Assembly (NCBI RefSeq): GCF_003994855.1 | Contig: NZ_CP034142.1 | Span: 1,860,001 to 1,924,000, forward strand | Origin: Marinobacter sp. NP-4(2019) | GTDB lineage: Bacteria > Pseudomonadota > Gammaproteobacteria > Pseudomonadales > Oleiphilaceae | Direction of reading: 5' to 3' | Length of the DNA: 64,000 nucleotides | Shown here: positions 8,414-15,785 of the stretch, piece after piece | How the letters are laid out: every line of letters begins with the position of its first letter | Position numbering within the stretch: the first letter of the stretch is position 1 | Notes under the pieces: generated by a model | Database searches by the model: none | What the model was told of the DNA's origin: nothing | Seen by the model: the letters and a program-made list of their open reading frames with translations, nothing else | Translations under genes and position numbers: made by a program

Positions 8414-10588
8414 TTGTCTGATTCTGTCTTTTTTGTAACCTGCCCAAAAGGCGTCGAATACCTTCTGGCGGATGAACTTCGCACCTTCGGTATGGAACCG
8501 GTGCGGAATGCGCCTGCGGGCGTATGGGGAGAAGGGCCCTTGGAAAGCGGTTACCGGGCGTGTCTCTGGTCACGGCTAGCGAACCGGGTGATCCTGCACA
8601 TCGACGAAGTCAGCGCCACCAGCGGCGATGAGCTCTATGATGGCGTGGTGCACCTTGACTGGCAGCAGCACATTCCAGCCAATGGCAGTTTCCGTGTAAT
8701 GTTTCTGGGCCAGAACGAGGCCATTCGAAACACCCAGTATGGTGCTCAACGGGTTAAGGACGGCATCGTTGATCGCATGCGTTCGAGCAGCGGACAGCGT
8801 CCCTCGGTAGATGCAAAAACACCGGATGTCACTATTTCCGCACGCCTGAATCGTGGTCGCCTGTCTCTGGGGCTGGATCTCAGTGGCCACAGCCTCCATA
8901 TGCGTGGCTACCGTACCGAGAAGGGCGTTGCCCCGCTCAAGGAAAACCTGGCGGCGGCACTACTGTTGCGTGCAGGCTGGCCGGAGTTGGCCAGGTCCGG
9001 TGGCGATTTTATCGATCCTATGTGTGGCTCCGGCACGCTGGCGATCGAGGCTGCCTTGATGGCGCTTGATATTGCGCCCGGCCGAAACACCGACCGCTTT
9101 GGTTTTGAAACGTGGCCCGGGCACCAGCCGGAGTTGTGGTTGCAGTTGCGCCAGGAAGCCGAACGCCGAGCCTACGAAGGCAAGCAGGGCGAGTTGCCGC
9201 GTATTGCCGGCTACGATCAGGACAGCAGAGTGATTGCCACCGCCTGGAAAAATATCCAGCGTGCGGGCCTGGAAGGCCTGGTTCATGTGGAATGCCGCGC
9301 GGTCGAAGCCTTTGCCCTTGACGGCGAATGGGCTGAGCAGGGGCTGGTACTGACCAATCCTCCTTACGGTGAGCGTTTGAGTGAGCGCAAGGAGCTGGGC
9401 GGGCTGTATCGTTCCCTGGGAGAGGCCGTGAAGGCGGCGGTTCCGGGCTGGCGTCTGGGGGTGTTTACCGGTGCCCCGGAATTCGGGAAATCCATTGGGC
9501 TGCGCAGCTACAAGCAGTACAAACTGTTCAACGGCAAGCTACCGGCCCAGCTACTGTTGTTCTCGGTGGATGACGTCAGCGCCATGACGCCCCGGGAGCC
9601 GGGTATACCCGGAGAGGTTCAGCCCCGTATTGCCAATGAAGAGCGTGCGGCGATGTTGCGCAACCGGCTGAAGAAGAACATGAAGACCATTGGCCAGTGG
9701 GCCCGCAAGCAGGGCATTGAATGCTACCGGCTGTATGATGCCGATATGCCCGAGTTTTCGCTGGCAATCGATATCTACGATGGGCTGGTTCATGTACAGG
9801 AGTACGCCGCGCCCAAATCGGTGGATGAGCGTGCCGCACGTGAGCGGCTGGCGGAAGCGCTGGCGGTCATTCCTGAAGCTCTCGGTATCGAACGGGAGGA
9901 TATGGTCTGCAAGCAACGCCAACGGCAAACCGGTACGTCGCAATATGAAAAACAGGCGGCAAGTGGTGAATTTTTCAATGTTCACGAACATGGCTGTGCG
10001 CTGAAGGTAAACCTCAAGGATTATCTGGATACCGGTCTGTTCCTTGATCACCGTCCGGTGCGGTACTGGATTCAGCAGCATGCCTCGGGCAAGCGGTTTC
10101 TGAACCTGTTTTGTTACACCGGGGCGGCGACGGTGCACGCCGCCGTGGGGGGCGCCAGTCGGTCCCTGAGCCTGGATATGTCGAAGACCTATGCGAACTG
10201 GGCCCAGGACAATCTGGCGCTGAATCGGGTGGATGCCCGCCATCACAAGGTGGAGCAGGCGGATTGTCTGGCCTGGCTGGCAGCGAAGCCGACGCCGGAT
10301 CAGCGGTTCGATCTGATTTTCATGGACCCGCCGACGTTTTCCAATTCCGCCCGTATGGCCGGCGTGCTGGATATCCAGAAGGATCACGGCAAGCTGGTGC
10401 GTCAGGCGATGCAGCGGCTGACGTCGGAGGGGCTGCTGATTTTCTCCAACAATTTCCGGCGCTTCAAGCTGGATGAGACGCTGGAGCAGGAGTTCGCCGT
10501 CGAGGAAGTGTCACGGGATACCATCGACAAGGACTTCCAGCGCAATGCGCGGATTCACCGGTGCTGGCATATTCGCCACCGGATCTGA
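8414..10588 (+). CDS. rlmL: Bifunctional 23S rRNA methyltransferase RlmKL
   Basis: Fused enzyme that makes m2G2445 (N-terminal RlmL half) and m7G2069 (C-terminal RlmK half) in 23S rRNA, using S-adenosylmethionine. Residues 1-160 contain the THUMP domain; FIDPMCGSGTLAIEAA near residue 200 and LTNPPYGERL near residue 313 are the first methyltransferase motifs. The second half has FLNLFCYTGAATVHAA near residue 560 and FMDPPTFSNS near residue 636. The 724-aa length matches the fused family. The start is a TTG at 8414, chosen because GGGAG lies 6 nt upstream and no ATG gives the conserved SDSVFFVTCPKGVE start. Confidence 0.95.
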   Translation: MSDSVFFVTCPKGVEYLLADELRTFGMEPVRNAPAGVWGEGPLESGYRACLWSRLANRVILHIDEVSATSGDELYDGVVHLDWQQHIPANGSFRVMFLGQNEAIRNTQYGAQRVKDGIVDRMRSSSGQRPSVDAKTPDVTISARLNRGRLSLGLDLSGHSLHMRGYRTEKGVAPLKENLAAALLLRAGWPELARSGGDFIDPMCGSGTLAIEAALMALDIAPGRNTDRFGFETWPGHQPELWLQLRQEAERRAYEGKQGELPRIAGYDQDSRVIATAWKNIQRAGLEGLVHVECRAVEAFALDGEWAEQGLVLTNPPYGERLSERKELGGLYRSLGEAVKAAVPGWRLGVFTGAPEFGKSIGLRSYKQYKLFNGKLPAQLLLFSVDDVSAMTPREPGIPGEVQPRIANEERAAMLRNRLKKNMKTIGQWARKQGIECYRLYDADMPEFSLAIDIYDGLVHVQEYAAPKSVDERAARERLAEALAVIPEALGIEREDMVCKQRQRQTGTSQYEKQAASGEFFNVHEHGCALKVNLKDYLDTGLFLDHRPVRYWIQQHASGKRFLNLFCYTGAATVHAAVGGASRSLSLDMSKTYANWAQDNLALNRVDARHHKVEQADCLAWLAAKPTPDQRFDLIFMDPPTFSNSARMAGVLDIQKDHGKLVRQAMQRLTSEGLLIFSNNFRRFKLDETLEQEFAVEEVSRDTIDKDFQRNARIHRCWHIRHRI

Positions 10589-10593
10589 AGTCA

Positions 10594-11196
10594 TCAGAAT
10601 TCGTAGCGAACACCGCCGGAGAATTGGAAGGTGTTGGCACCCGATCCAGTATCCTTGAACAGCCGGCCACCCTCAAACACCAGATAGCCATTGTCGATCA
10701 CTTCGAAATCCACCCCGGCCAGCCAGCTGACGCTGAAGCTGCTGTCGGGGAAGTCTCCCTCAATGTCGCGAAACTGACGGTTCTCGTCTGCGTCGGGATT
10801 AACCAGTTCTGCATCGCCGCTGATATGGGAAAAACCGGCCTGGGCGTAGACGTTGGCGTAGCTGGTGACAGGGTAATGCAGCCCGATGTACCAGCTCGCG
10901 AAGTAGTCGATAGAGAGCGTCAGGTCGCCGGTTTTGGCGTCTTTGTAACCGCCGCCGGCACGAACTTCGGCATGGAACCGGTCGGTGATGTGGCTGCCAA
11001 CGACGAGGGTGCCTGTCTGGCCCCAGGCGGCTTCGTTAGTGATGTCGCCGACGCTGCGATGGTTCAGGACGGTGGCGTACAGGCCGACGTAGTGCCTGTC
11101 TTCGCGGGCTTTGTCGCTGGCCGTGGCGAGGTCGGCGCTGACCAGGGCGATGGGCAGCAGGACTGCCGGCAGGGTATGTCGCAACACCTTGTTCAT
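10594..11196 (-). CDS. Small outer-membrane beta-barrel protein
   Basis: A 200-aa exported protein with a signal peptide ending at about ATA-SDKA. The mature part alternates polar and aromatic residues in eight or so strand-length blocks (HYVGLYATVL, TLVVGSHITDRFHAEVRAGGGY, LSIDYFASWYIGLHY, ANVYAQAGFSHI, FSVSWLAGVDFEVI, FQFSGGVRYEF) and ends in Phe, the typical outer-membrane assembly signal. It resembles OmpX/OmpW-size porin-like barrels of the OMP_b-brl superfamily. Function unknown. It ends only 5 nt from the convergent rlmKL stop codon. Confidence 0.8.
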   Translation of the reverse strand: MNKVLRHTLPAVLLPIALVSADLATASDKAREDRHYVGLYATVLNHRSVGDITNEAAWGQTGTLVVGSHITDRFHAEVRAGGGYKDAKTGDLTLSIDYFASWYIGLHYPVTSYANVYAQAGFSHISGDAELVNPDADENRQFRDIEGDFPDSSFSVSWLAGVDFEVIDNGYLVFEGGRLFKDTGSGANTFQFSGGVRYEF

Positions 11197-11305
11197 TGTT
11201 ATGGGCTTTCCTGACGTTTGCGGGTACGGGCAGATTCTGCCTTCTGTAACGGTGTGTTACGTCGACCCGCGTCACACTTCCCTCAGGGAAGCCCGGATTG
11301 GTGCC

Positions 11306-11788
11306 TTAGTCTTCCAGCAAGCCTTCTTCCCGAGCCAGCAGGAGTAGGGCATAGACACAGTTTTCGGCGCGTGTGGGCTCCAGCCCCTCGTCGAACAGCA
11401 ACTGGCGGCGACGATCTTCGAGGGTATTGGTATCGAAGGTGGTGATCAGTTCGGTGATGGGGGCAAGTTCGAAAGGGGCTTCCATGCTGACGGCGGTAAA
11501 AATCAGGTCCACCAGGATTTCATCCGGGTCCATGCCGTCGGTGAATACTGTCTGGTCCGGCAAGTCCTGGTGGAGTTCACGTGCCAGTTCAATCAGGGGC
11601 ACGCCCTGTTCTTCCAGGTAAAGCAAGTCGATGTCGCCCAGGTCGCCGTCCTCGGGAATCCAGCTGTCTTCCGGGGCGATGACCACGGTTTTCAGGCGCC
11701 CGTCCTCCAGTGACCAGGACATGGCGGTGGGAAACAGGGTGTCGTCGGTCTGGCAGTATTCGATGTCGAGAAATCGTGGTAGCGGCAA
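11306..11788 (-). CDS. Conserved protein with DEDD-exonuclease-like N-terminus
   Basis: I do not recognise this as a named family. The 160-aa product starts PLPRFLDIEYCQTDDTLFPTAMSWSL, and later has TVVIAPEDSW and a DQTVFTDGMDPDEILVDLIF block. FLDIE near the start, with a second Asp in the TDGMD segment, resembles motifs I and II of RNase T/oligoribonuclease-type DEDD exonucleases, but the downstream motif is not clear. Start: TTG at 11788 has GGGAG 6 nt upstream; the longer frame uses TTG at 11821 without a good site. It is divergent from the M18 aminopeptidase gene. Functional assignment is weak. Confidence 0.6.
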   Translation of the reverse strand: MPLPRFLDIEYCQTDDTLFPTAMSWSLEDGRLKTVVIAPEDSWIPEDGDLGDIDLLYLEEQGVPLIELARELHQDLPDQTVFTDGMDPDEILVDLIFTAVSMEAPFELAPITELITTFDTNTLEDRRRQLLFDEGLEPTRAENCVYALLLLAREEGLLED

Positions 11789-11896
11789 GGTAAACTCCCG
11801 GTGTCGTCTGGTGCCATTCAATTCAGGGACACCAGTATGACGGTTATTGGCTTCATGCCATACTGTTGCCGGTATTATCAGTTAATCAGGAGCATC

Positions 11897-13186
11897 ATGG
11901 AACACGCGCAGTTTAATCACGGTTTGCTGAATTTTCTCGATTCCTCCCCAACCCCCTGGCACGCAGTGGCCACGATGAAGGCCCGCCTCGACGAGGCCGG
12001 CTTTACCGAGCTGGATGAGAAAGACGAGTGGTCGCTGGACAAGGGCCAGGGCTACTACGTGATTCGCAATGGTTCTTCGATTGTGGCTTTCCGAACCGGC
12101 AAGGGAGACGTTGTTGAAAGCGGCATCCGCATGGTTGGCGCCCACACCGATAGTCCCTGCCTGAAGGTCAAGCCGAACCCGGAACTACGTCGTAAAGGTT
12201 TTTTCCAGGTCGGGGTGGAAGTCTACGGCGGTGTTTTGCTGAACCCCTGGTTTGACCGTGACCTGTCGCTGGCCGGCCGTGTCACGGTTCTGGATGATGC
12301 TGGAGCGGTGAAAGATGTGCTGGTCAACTTTCGAAAGCCGGTTGGTTTTATCCCCAGCCTGGCGATCCATCTGGACCGTGAAGCCAATAGCAATCGCTCC
12401 GTCAATGCCCAGACCGACCTGCCACCGGTGCTGATGCAGGTGCCGGACTCTGATACCACCACGTTCGCCTCCTTGCTGGAGCGTCAGATAGCGACTGAAT
12501 CCGGTCTCGGGGTTCGCAAGGTGCTGGGCTATGAACTGAGCTTCTACGATGCCCGGGGCGCTTCGTTTGTGGGTTTGCGAGACGAGTTCATTGCCTCGGC
12601 ACGGCTGGACAACCTGCTGAGCTGTTACATTGGTCTCCAGGCGTTGCTGGGCTCCTCCGCTGATGAACCCGCGCTGCTGGTCTGCAATGATCATGAAGAA
12701 GTGGGCAGTGTGTCCGCGGAAGGCGCCCAGGGCCCATTCCTGTCAGCCCTTCTGGATCGCTGGTGCGGGGCGGAAAAGTCCCGTGTGATTGCGCGCTCGA
12801 TGATGATTTCGGCGGACAACGCCCATGGTATCCATCCCAACTACATGGATCGCCACGACGAGAACCACGGCCCACTGATCAACCAGGGGCCGGTGATCAA
12901 GGTCAATCACAATCAGCGTTATGCCACCAACAGTCGTTCCGCCGGGGTGTACCGCCATATCAGTGACGAGTTGGGGTTACCCCACCAGACATTTGTGGTG
13001 CGCAGTGACATGGGCTGTGGCAGTACCATCGGACCGCTGACGGCGGGGAATCTGGGGGTGACGACGCTGGATATCGGTGTGCCTCAACTGGGCATGCACT
13101 CAATTCGTGAGATGACCGGAACGGAAGACGGTTATACACTGTATCGTGTGATGCAGGCATTTATGCAGCGGCCTCAGATTTTCTGA
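11897..13186 (+). CDS. apeB: M18 family aminopeptidase
   Basis: A 429-aa cytoplasmic zinc aminopeptidase that removes N-terminal, mostly acidic, residues and usually forms a dodecamer. The metal and catalytic motifs are present: GAHTDSPCLKVK (first His), SARLDNLLS (bridging Asp), CNDHEEVGS (catalytic Glu pair), SADNAHGIHPNY, and the last ligand in GVPQLGMHSIREM. The start MEHAQFNHGLLNFLDSSPTPWHAV fits the family and follows AGGAG at 5 nt, which rules out the longer frame from 11801. A strong inverted repeat follows the stop codon. Confidence 0.95.
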   Translation: MEHAQFNHGLLNFLDSSPTPWHAVATMKARLDEAGFTELDEKDEWSLDKGQGYYVIRNGSSIVAFRTGKGDVVESGIRMVGAHTDSPCLKVKPNPELRRKGFFQVGVEVYGGVLLNPWFDRDLSLAGRVTVLDDAGAVKDVLVNFRKPVGFIPSLAIHLDREANSNRSVNAQTDLPPVLMQVPDSDTTTFASLLERQIATESGLGVRKVLGYELSFYDARGASFVGLRDEFIASARLDNLLSCYIGLQALLGSSADEPALLVCNDHEEVGSVSAEGAQGPFLSALLDRWCGAEKSRVIARSMMISADNAHGIHPNYMDRHDENHGPLINQGPVIKVNHNQRYATNSRSAGVYRHISDELGLPHQTFVVRSDMGCGSTIGPLTAGNLGVTTLDIGVPQLGMHSIREMTGTEDGYTLYRVMQAFMQRPQIF

Positions 13187-13199
13187 GGCCCGGAACGAA

Positions 13200-13234
13200 A
13201 AATGCCGCTGGTTTCGCAAGAAACAGCGGCATTT
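13200..13234. terminator. Bidirectional terminator between apeB and tRNA-Asn
   Basis: Perfect 11-bp inverted repeat AAATGCCGCTG (13200-13210) and CAGCGGCATTT (13224-13234). On the minus strand the stem is followed by five Ts, so it serves as a Rho-independent terminator for the tRNA; it can also stop apeB transcripts. Confidence 0.8.
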
Positions 13235-13243
13235 CGGAATAAG

Positions 13244-13319
13244 TGGCTCCCCGAGCTGGGCTCGAACCAGCGACAAACGGATTAACAGTCCGTTGCTCTA
13301 CCAACTGAGCTATCGGGGA
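13244..13319 (-). tRNA. tRNA-Asn (anticodon GTT)
   Basis: Read on the minus strand, the 76-nt gene starts TCCCCGATAGCTCAG, has the D-loop TTGGTAGAGC, the anticodon stem-loop ACTGTTAAT with GTT anticodon, the T-arm GGTTCGAGCCC, and ends with an acceptor stem CTCGGGGA pairing with TCCCCGA. The 3' CCA is encoded. A terminator hairpin lies 10 nt downstream. Confidence 0.97.
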
Positions 13320-13391
13320 ACAGCTTCAAGAGGCGCGAATAATAAGGACTTTATTCGCTGGGGTCAACCCTCTGAATTAGAAGGTTAAAAA

Positions 13392-14396
13392 TTGTACTAC
13401 CAGTCTGCTCCCCATCCTGTGCCGCCGGATATTGGTAAGCGGGTATTCCGTTATCAGCCACCACCGTGGCTGCGTAATGGTCACCTGCAATCGGTGTGGC
13501 CAACGCTGTTTCGCAAGGTAGCCCTGGCGGAGCCGGAGAGGGAAGTGCTCACCACCTGTGACAACGACGAGTTGCACCTGGACTGGTACCGCCAGGGCAG
13601 TGATCGCCTGGCCATACTGTCCCACGGGCTTGAAGGTCACAGCCGCAGGCCGTACATCCTGGGGCTGACCCGGGCATTGCTGACGGCGGGTTGGGATGTG
13701 CTTGCCTGGAACTTCCGCTCCTGCGGCGGAATAATGAACCTTCAACCCCGGTTTTACCACAGTGGTGCAACGGAAGACCTGGACCGTGTGGTGCGCCACG
13801 GTCTGTCCCGGGATTATCGAACACTGTTCCTGTCCGGTTTCAGTATGGGCGGTAACCTGACCCTACTGTACCTTGGTCAGCAGTCGGAGAGAGTGGACAG
13901 CCGCATTTGTGGCGCGGTTACCTATTCCGTGCCCTGTGATTTGGCGGGCAGTGCGGATGAGTTGGCCAAACCCAGCCGGAAAATCTATATGCAGCGGTTC
14001 CTGAGGGATCTGCATGTCAAGATGAAGGAGAAAGCCCAGCGTTTTCCGGATCTGATCGATGCTACCGGTTTTGAAAACATTCGTAGTTTTCACGAATTCG
14101 ATAACCGCTATACAGCGCCATTACACGGCTTTCGCGATGCCCGGGACTACTGGGCCAGCTGTTCAGCCCTTGGCAAACTGAGGGATATCCGGGTGCCGTC
14201 GCTGATGATAAATGCCGCTGACGATCCCTTTCTGTCCCCCCGGTGTTTCCCCGAATCAAGGGAACTGTTGGGCCAGTACGTCCATATGGAAGCGCCACGT
14301 TGGGGTGGTCACGTGGGCTTTGTTGAGCATGCCAGGGACGGTTATTACTGGTCCGAGCGCCGCGCCATCGCCCAACTCCAGTCGGTGGTGGGATAA
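13392..14396 (+). CDS. YheT/ABHD1-type alpha/beta hydrolase
   Basis: A 334-aa cytoplasmic hydrolase of the YheT family, related to eukaryotic ABHD1/ABHD3 lipases and esterases. Family blocks: PPPWLRNGHLQSVWPTLFR near the N-terminus, LSHGLEGHSRRPYI (oxyanion-side loop), WNFRSCGG, the nucleophile elbow GFSMGGN, the acid in INAADDPF and the His in GGHVGFVE. The natural substrate is unknown; a short lipid or ester is likely for the family. A TTG start at 13392 is preceded by AAGG, and no ATG gives the conserved start. Confidence 0.88.
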   Translation: MYYQSAPHPVPPDIGKRVFRYQPPPWLRNGHLQSVWPTLFRKVALAEPEREVLTTCDNDELHLDWYRQGSDRLAILSHGLEGHSRRPYILGLTRALLTAGWDVLAWNFRSCGGIMNLQPRFYHSGATEDLDRVVRHGLSRDYRTLFLSGFSMGGNLTLLYLGQQSERVDSRICGAVTYSVPCDLAGSADELAKPSRKIYMQRFLRDLHVKMKEKAQRFPDLIDATGFENIRSFHEFDNRYTAPLHGFRDARDYWASCSALGKLRDIRVPSLMINAADDPFLSPRCFPESRELLGQYVHMEAPRWGGHVGFVEHARDGYYWSERRAIAQLQSVVG

Positions 14397-14403
14397 GCCC
14401 GGC

Positions 14404-15045
14404 TTATTTCAGCAGCGGCTCCAGTTCCGGCCAGATATTGGCCAGTAGCTGGCTTTGGGCATTCGCGGTGGGGTGTATGCCGTCAGACTGCATCATGCCG
14501 TCCTGGTCATAGATGCCTTCCAGAAAAAACTCAACCAGGCCGGTGTCATAGCGTTTCGCCAGTTTGGGAAAAATCCCGGCGAAGATCCGGGTGTAGCGTT
14601 CGCCGTAATTGGGCGGAATTTGCATACCCACAAGCAGGGGATGGGCGTCGGCATCGCGTACGTGCTCGATCATTCTGGCCAGGTTTTTCTCGATCACAGT
14701 TGGCGGGAACCCCCGCAGGCCATCGTTGCCACCCAATTCGATGACCACAACCTCCGGCTCATGTTTTTCGAGCAAGTCAGGCAGACGACGCAAGCCGCCG
14801 TCGGTGGTTTCGCCGCTGATGCTGGCATTGACGACCTGCCAGTTCTCCAGGCCTTCTTCATCCAGGCGAGCGCGCAGCAGAGCAACCCAGGCCTCGTCCG
14901 TTTGTACGCCATAGGCCGCACTCAGGCTGTCCCCGACGATCAATACGGTGTTTGATGTGTGATTCTGATCAGCCTGAACCTGTGTAAAGGCACAAATAAA
15001 AACGATGAAAACTATTGATCTCAGACGTAAAAATACCGTATCCAT
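14404..15045 (-). CDS. tesA: Periplasmic SGNH esterase/lysophospholipase TesA
   Basis: TesA is a periplasmic thioesterase/arylesterase/lysophospholipase I of the SGNH family. The 213-aa precursor has a signal peptide (to about QVQA-DQNH), then GDSLSAAYG (block I Ser), NASISGET, ELGGNDGLRG (block III Asn) and SDGIHPTANAQ (block V Asp and His). It is divergent from an ABC exporter pair, the classic tesA-ybbA-ybbP arrangement. ATG 15045 has AAGG upstream; a TTG at 15051 is an alternative. Confidence 0.95.
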   Translation of the reverse strand: MDTVFLRLRSIVFIVFICAFTQVQADQNHTSNTVLIVGDSLSAAYGVQTDEAWVALLRARLDEEGLENWQVVNASISGETTDGGLRRLPDLLEKHEPEVVVIELGGNDGLRGFPPTVIEKNLARMIEHVRDADAHPLLVGMQIPPNYGERYTRIFAGIFPKLAKRYDTGLVEFFLEGIYDQDGMMQSDGIHPTANAQSQLLANIWPELEPLLK

Positions 15046-15080
15046 AGACAACCTTAAGATCCGAAATCGTTGGAGACGCC

Positions 15081-15785
15081 GTGAACGAACCCATGCTGAA
15101 AGTCAGCGACCTGACCCACCGTGTCAGTCTGGAGACTGATACGTTGACGATCTTGCAGGGGGTCAGTCTGGAAATCAATCGTGGTGAGTCCGTAGCTATC
15201 GTGGGGCGGTCCGGATCGGGCAAGACCACGCTGCTGGGGTTGCTGGCCGGGCTTGATACCCCCACAGAAGGCACCGTTGAACTGGACGGCGCGGTGATCA
15301 GCAAACTGTCCGAGGATGAGCGTGCCAGATTACGGGCGCAAAGGGTTGGTTTCGTGTTCCAGTCGTTCCAGCTGCTACCGGCGCTGACGGCGCTGGAGAA
15401 CGTGATGCTGCCACTGGAATTGGGCGGGCAGGAGTCGCCGGATAAGAAGGCCCGGGAATTGCTGGAGCGGGTGGGGCTGGGCGAGCGCCTTGGTCATACC
15501 CCGCGTCAGTTGTCCGGCGGTGAACAGCAGCGCGTTGCCATTGCCCGGGCGTTTGCGTCGGATCCGATGGTGCTGTTTGCGGATGAACCCACGGGCAATC
15601 TGGACAACCGTACCGGGCATGCGGTGTCGGACCTGTTGATGGCTCTGAACCGGGAGCAGGGCACGACGCTGGTGATGGTGACCCACGATGAACACCTGGC
15701 CGCACGCTGTGGCCGTCAGTTCAGTATCGAGGCGGGCGTTATCACCGAGCTCGGTACCCGCACCGAAGAGGAGCCCGTCATCTGA
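15081..15785 (+). CDS. ybbA: YbbA-type ABC transporter ATPase
   Basis: ATP-binding subunit (234 aa) of the MacB/LolD-like type VII ABC group. Walker A is GRSGSGKTT, the Q-loop is FVFQSFQLLPALTALENVMLPLEL, the signature is LSGGEQQRVAIARA, Walker B is VLFADEPTGNLD, and the switch His is in VTHDEHLA. GTG start at 15081 with GGAG at 5 nt. Its TGA overlaps the permease ATG by one base, so the two are translationally coupled. The YbbA-YbbP-TesA set is thought to act on lipids or toxic hydrophobic molecules; the substrate is not established. Confidence 0.93.
   Translation: MNEPMLKVSDLTHRVSLETDTLTILQGVSLEINRGESVAIVGRSGSGKTTLLGLLAGLDTPTEGTVELDGAVISKLSEDERARLRAQRVGFVFQSFQLLPALTALENVMLPLELGGQESPDKKARELLERVGLGERLGHTPRQLSGGEQQRVAIARAFASDPMVLFADEPTGNLDNRTGHAVSDLLMALNREQGTTLVMVTHDEHLAARCGRQFSIEAGVITELGTRTEEEPVI

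Noticed and set aside
8299..8573. Minus-strand frames over the rlmKL start
   Set aside because: They overlap the THUMP region of rlmKL and lack ribosome sites.
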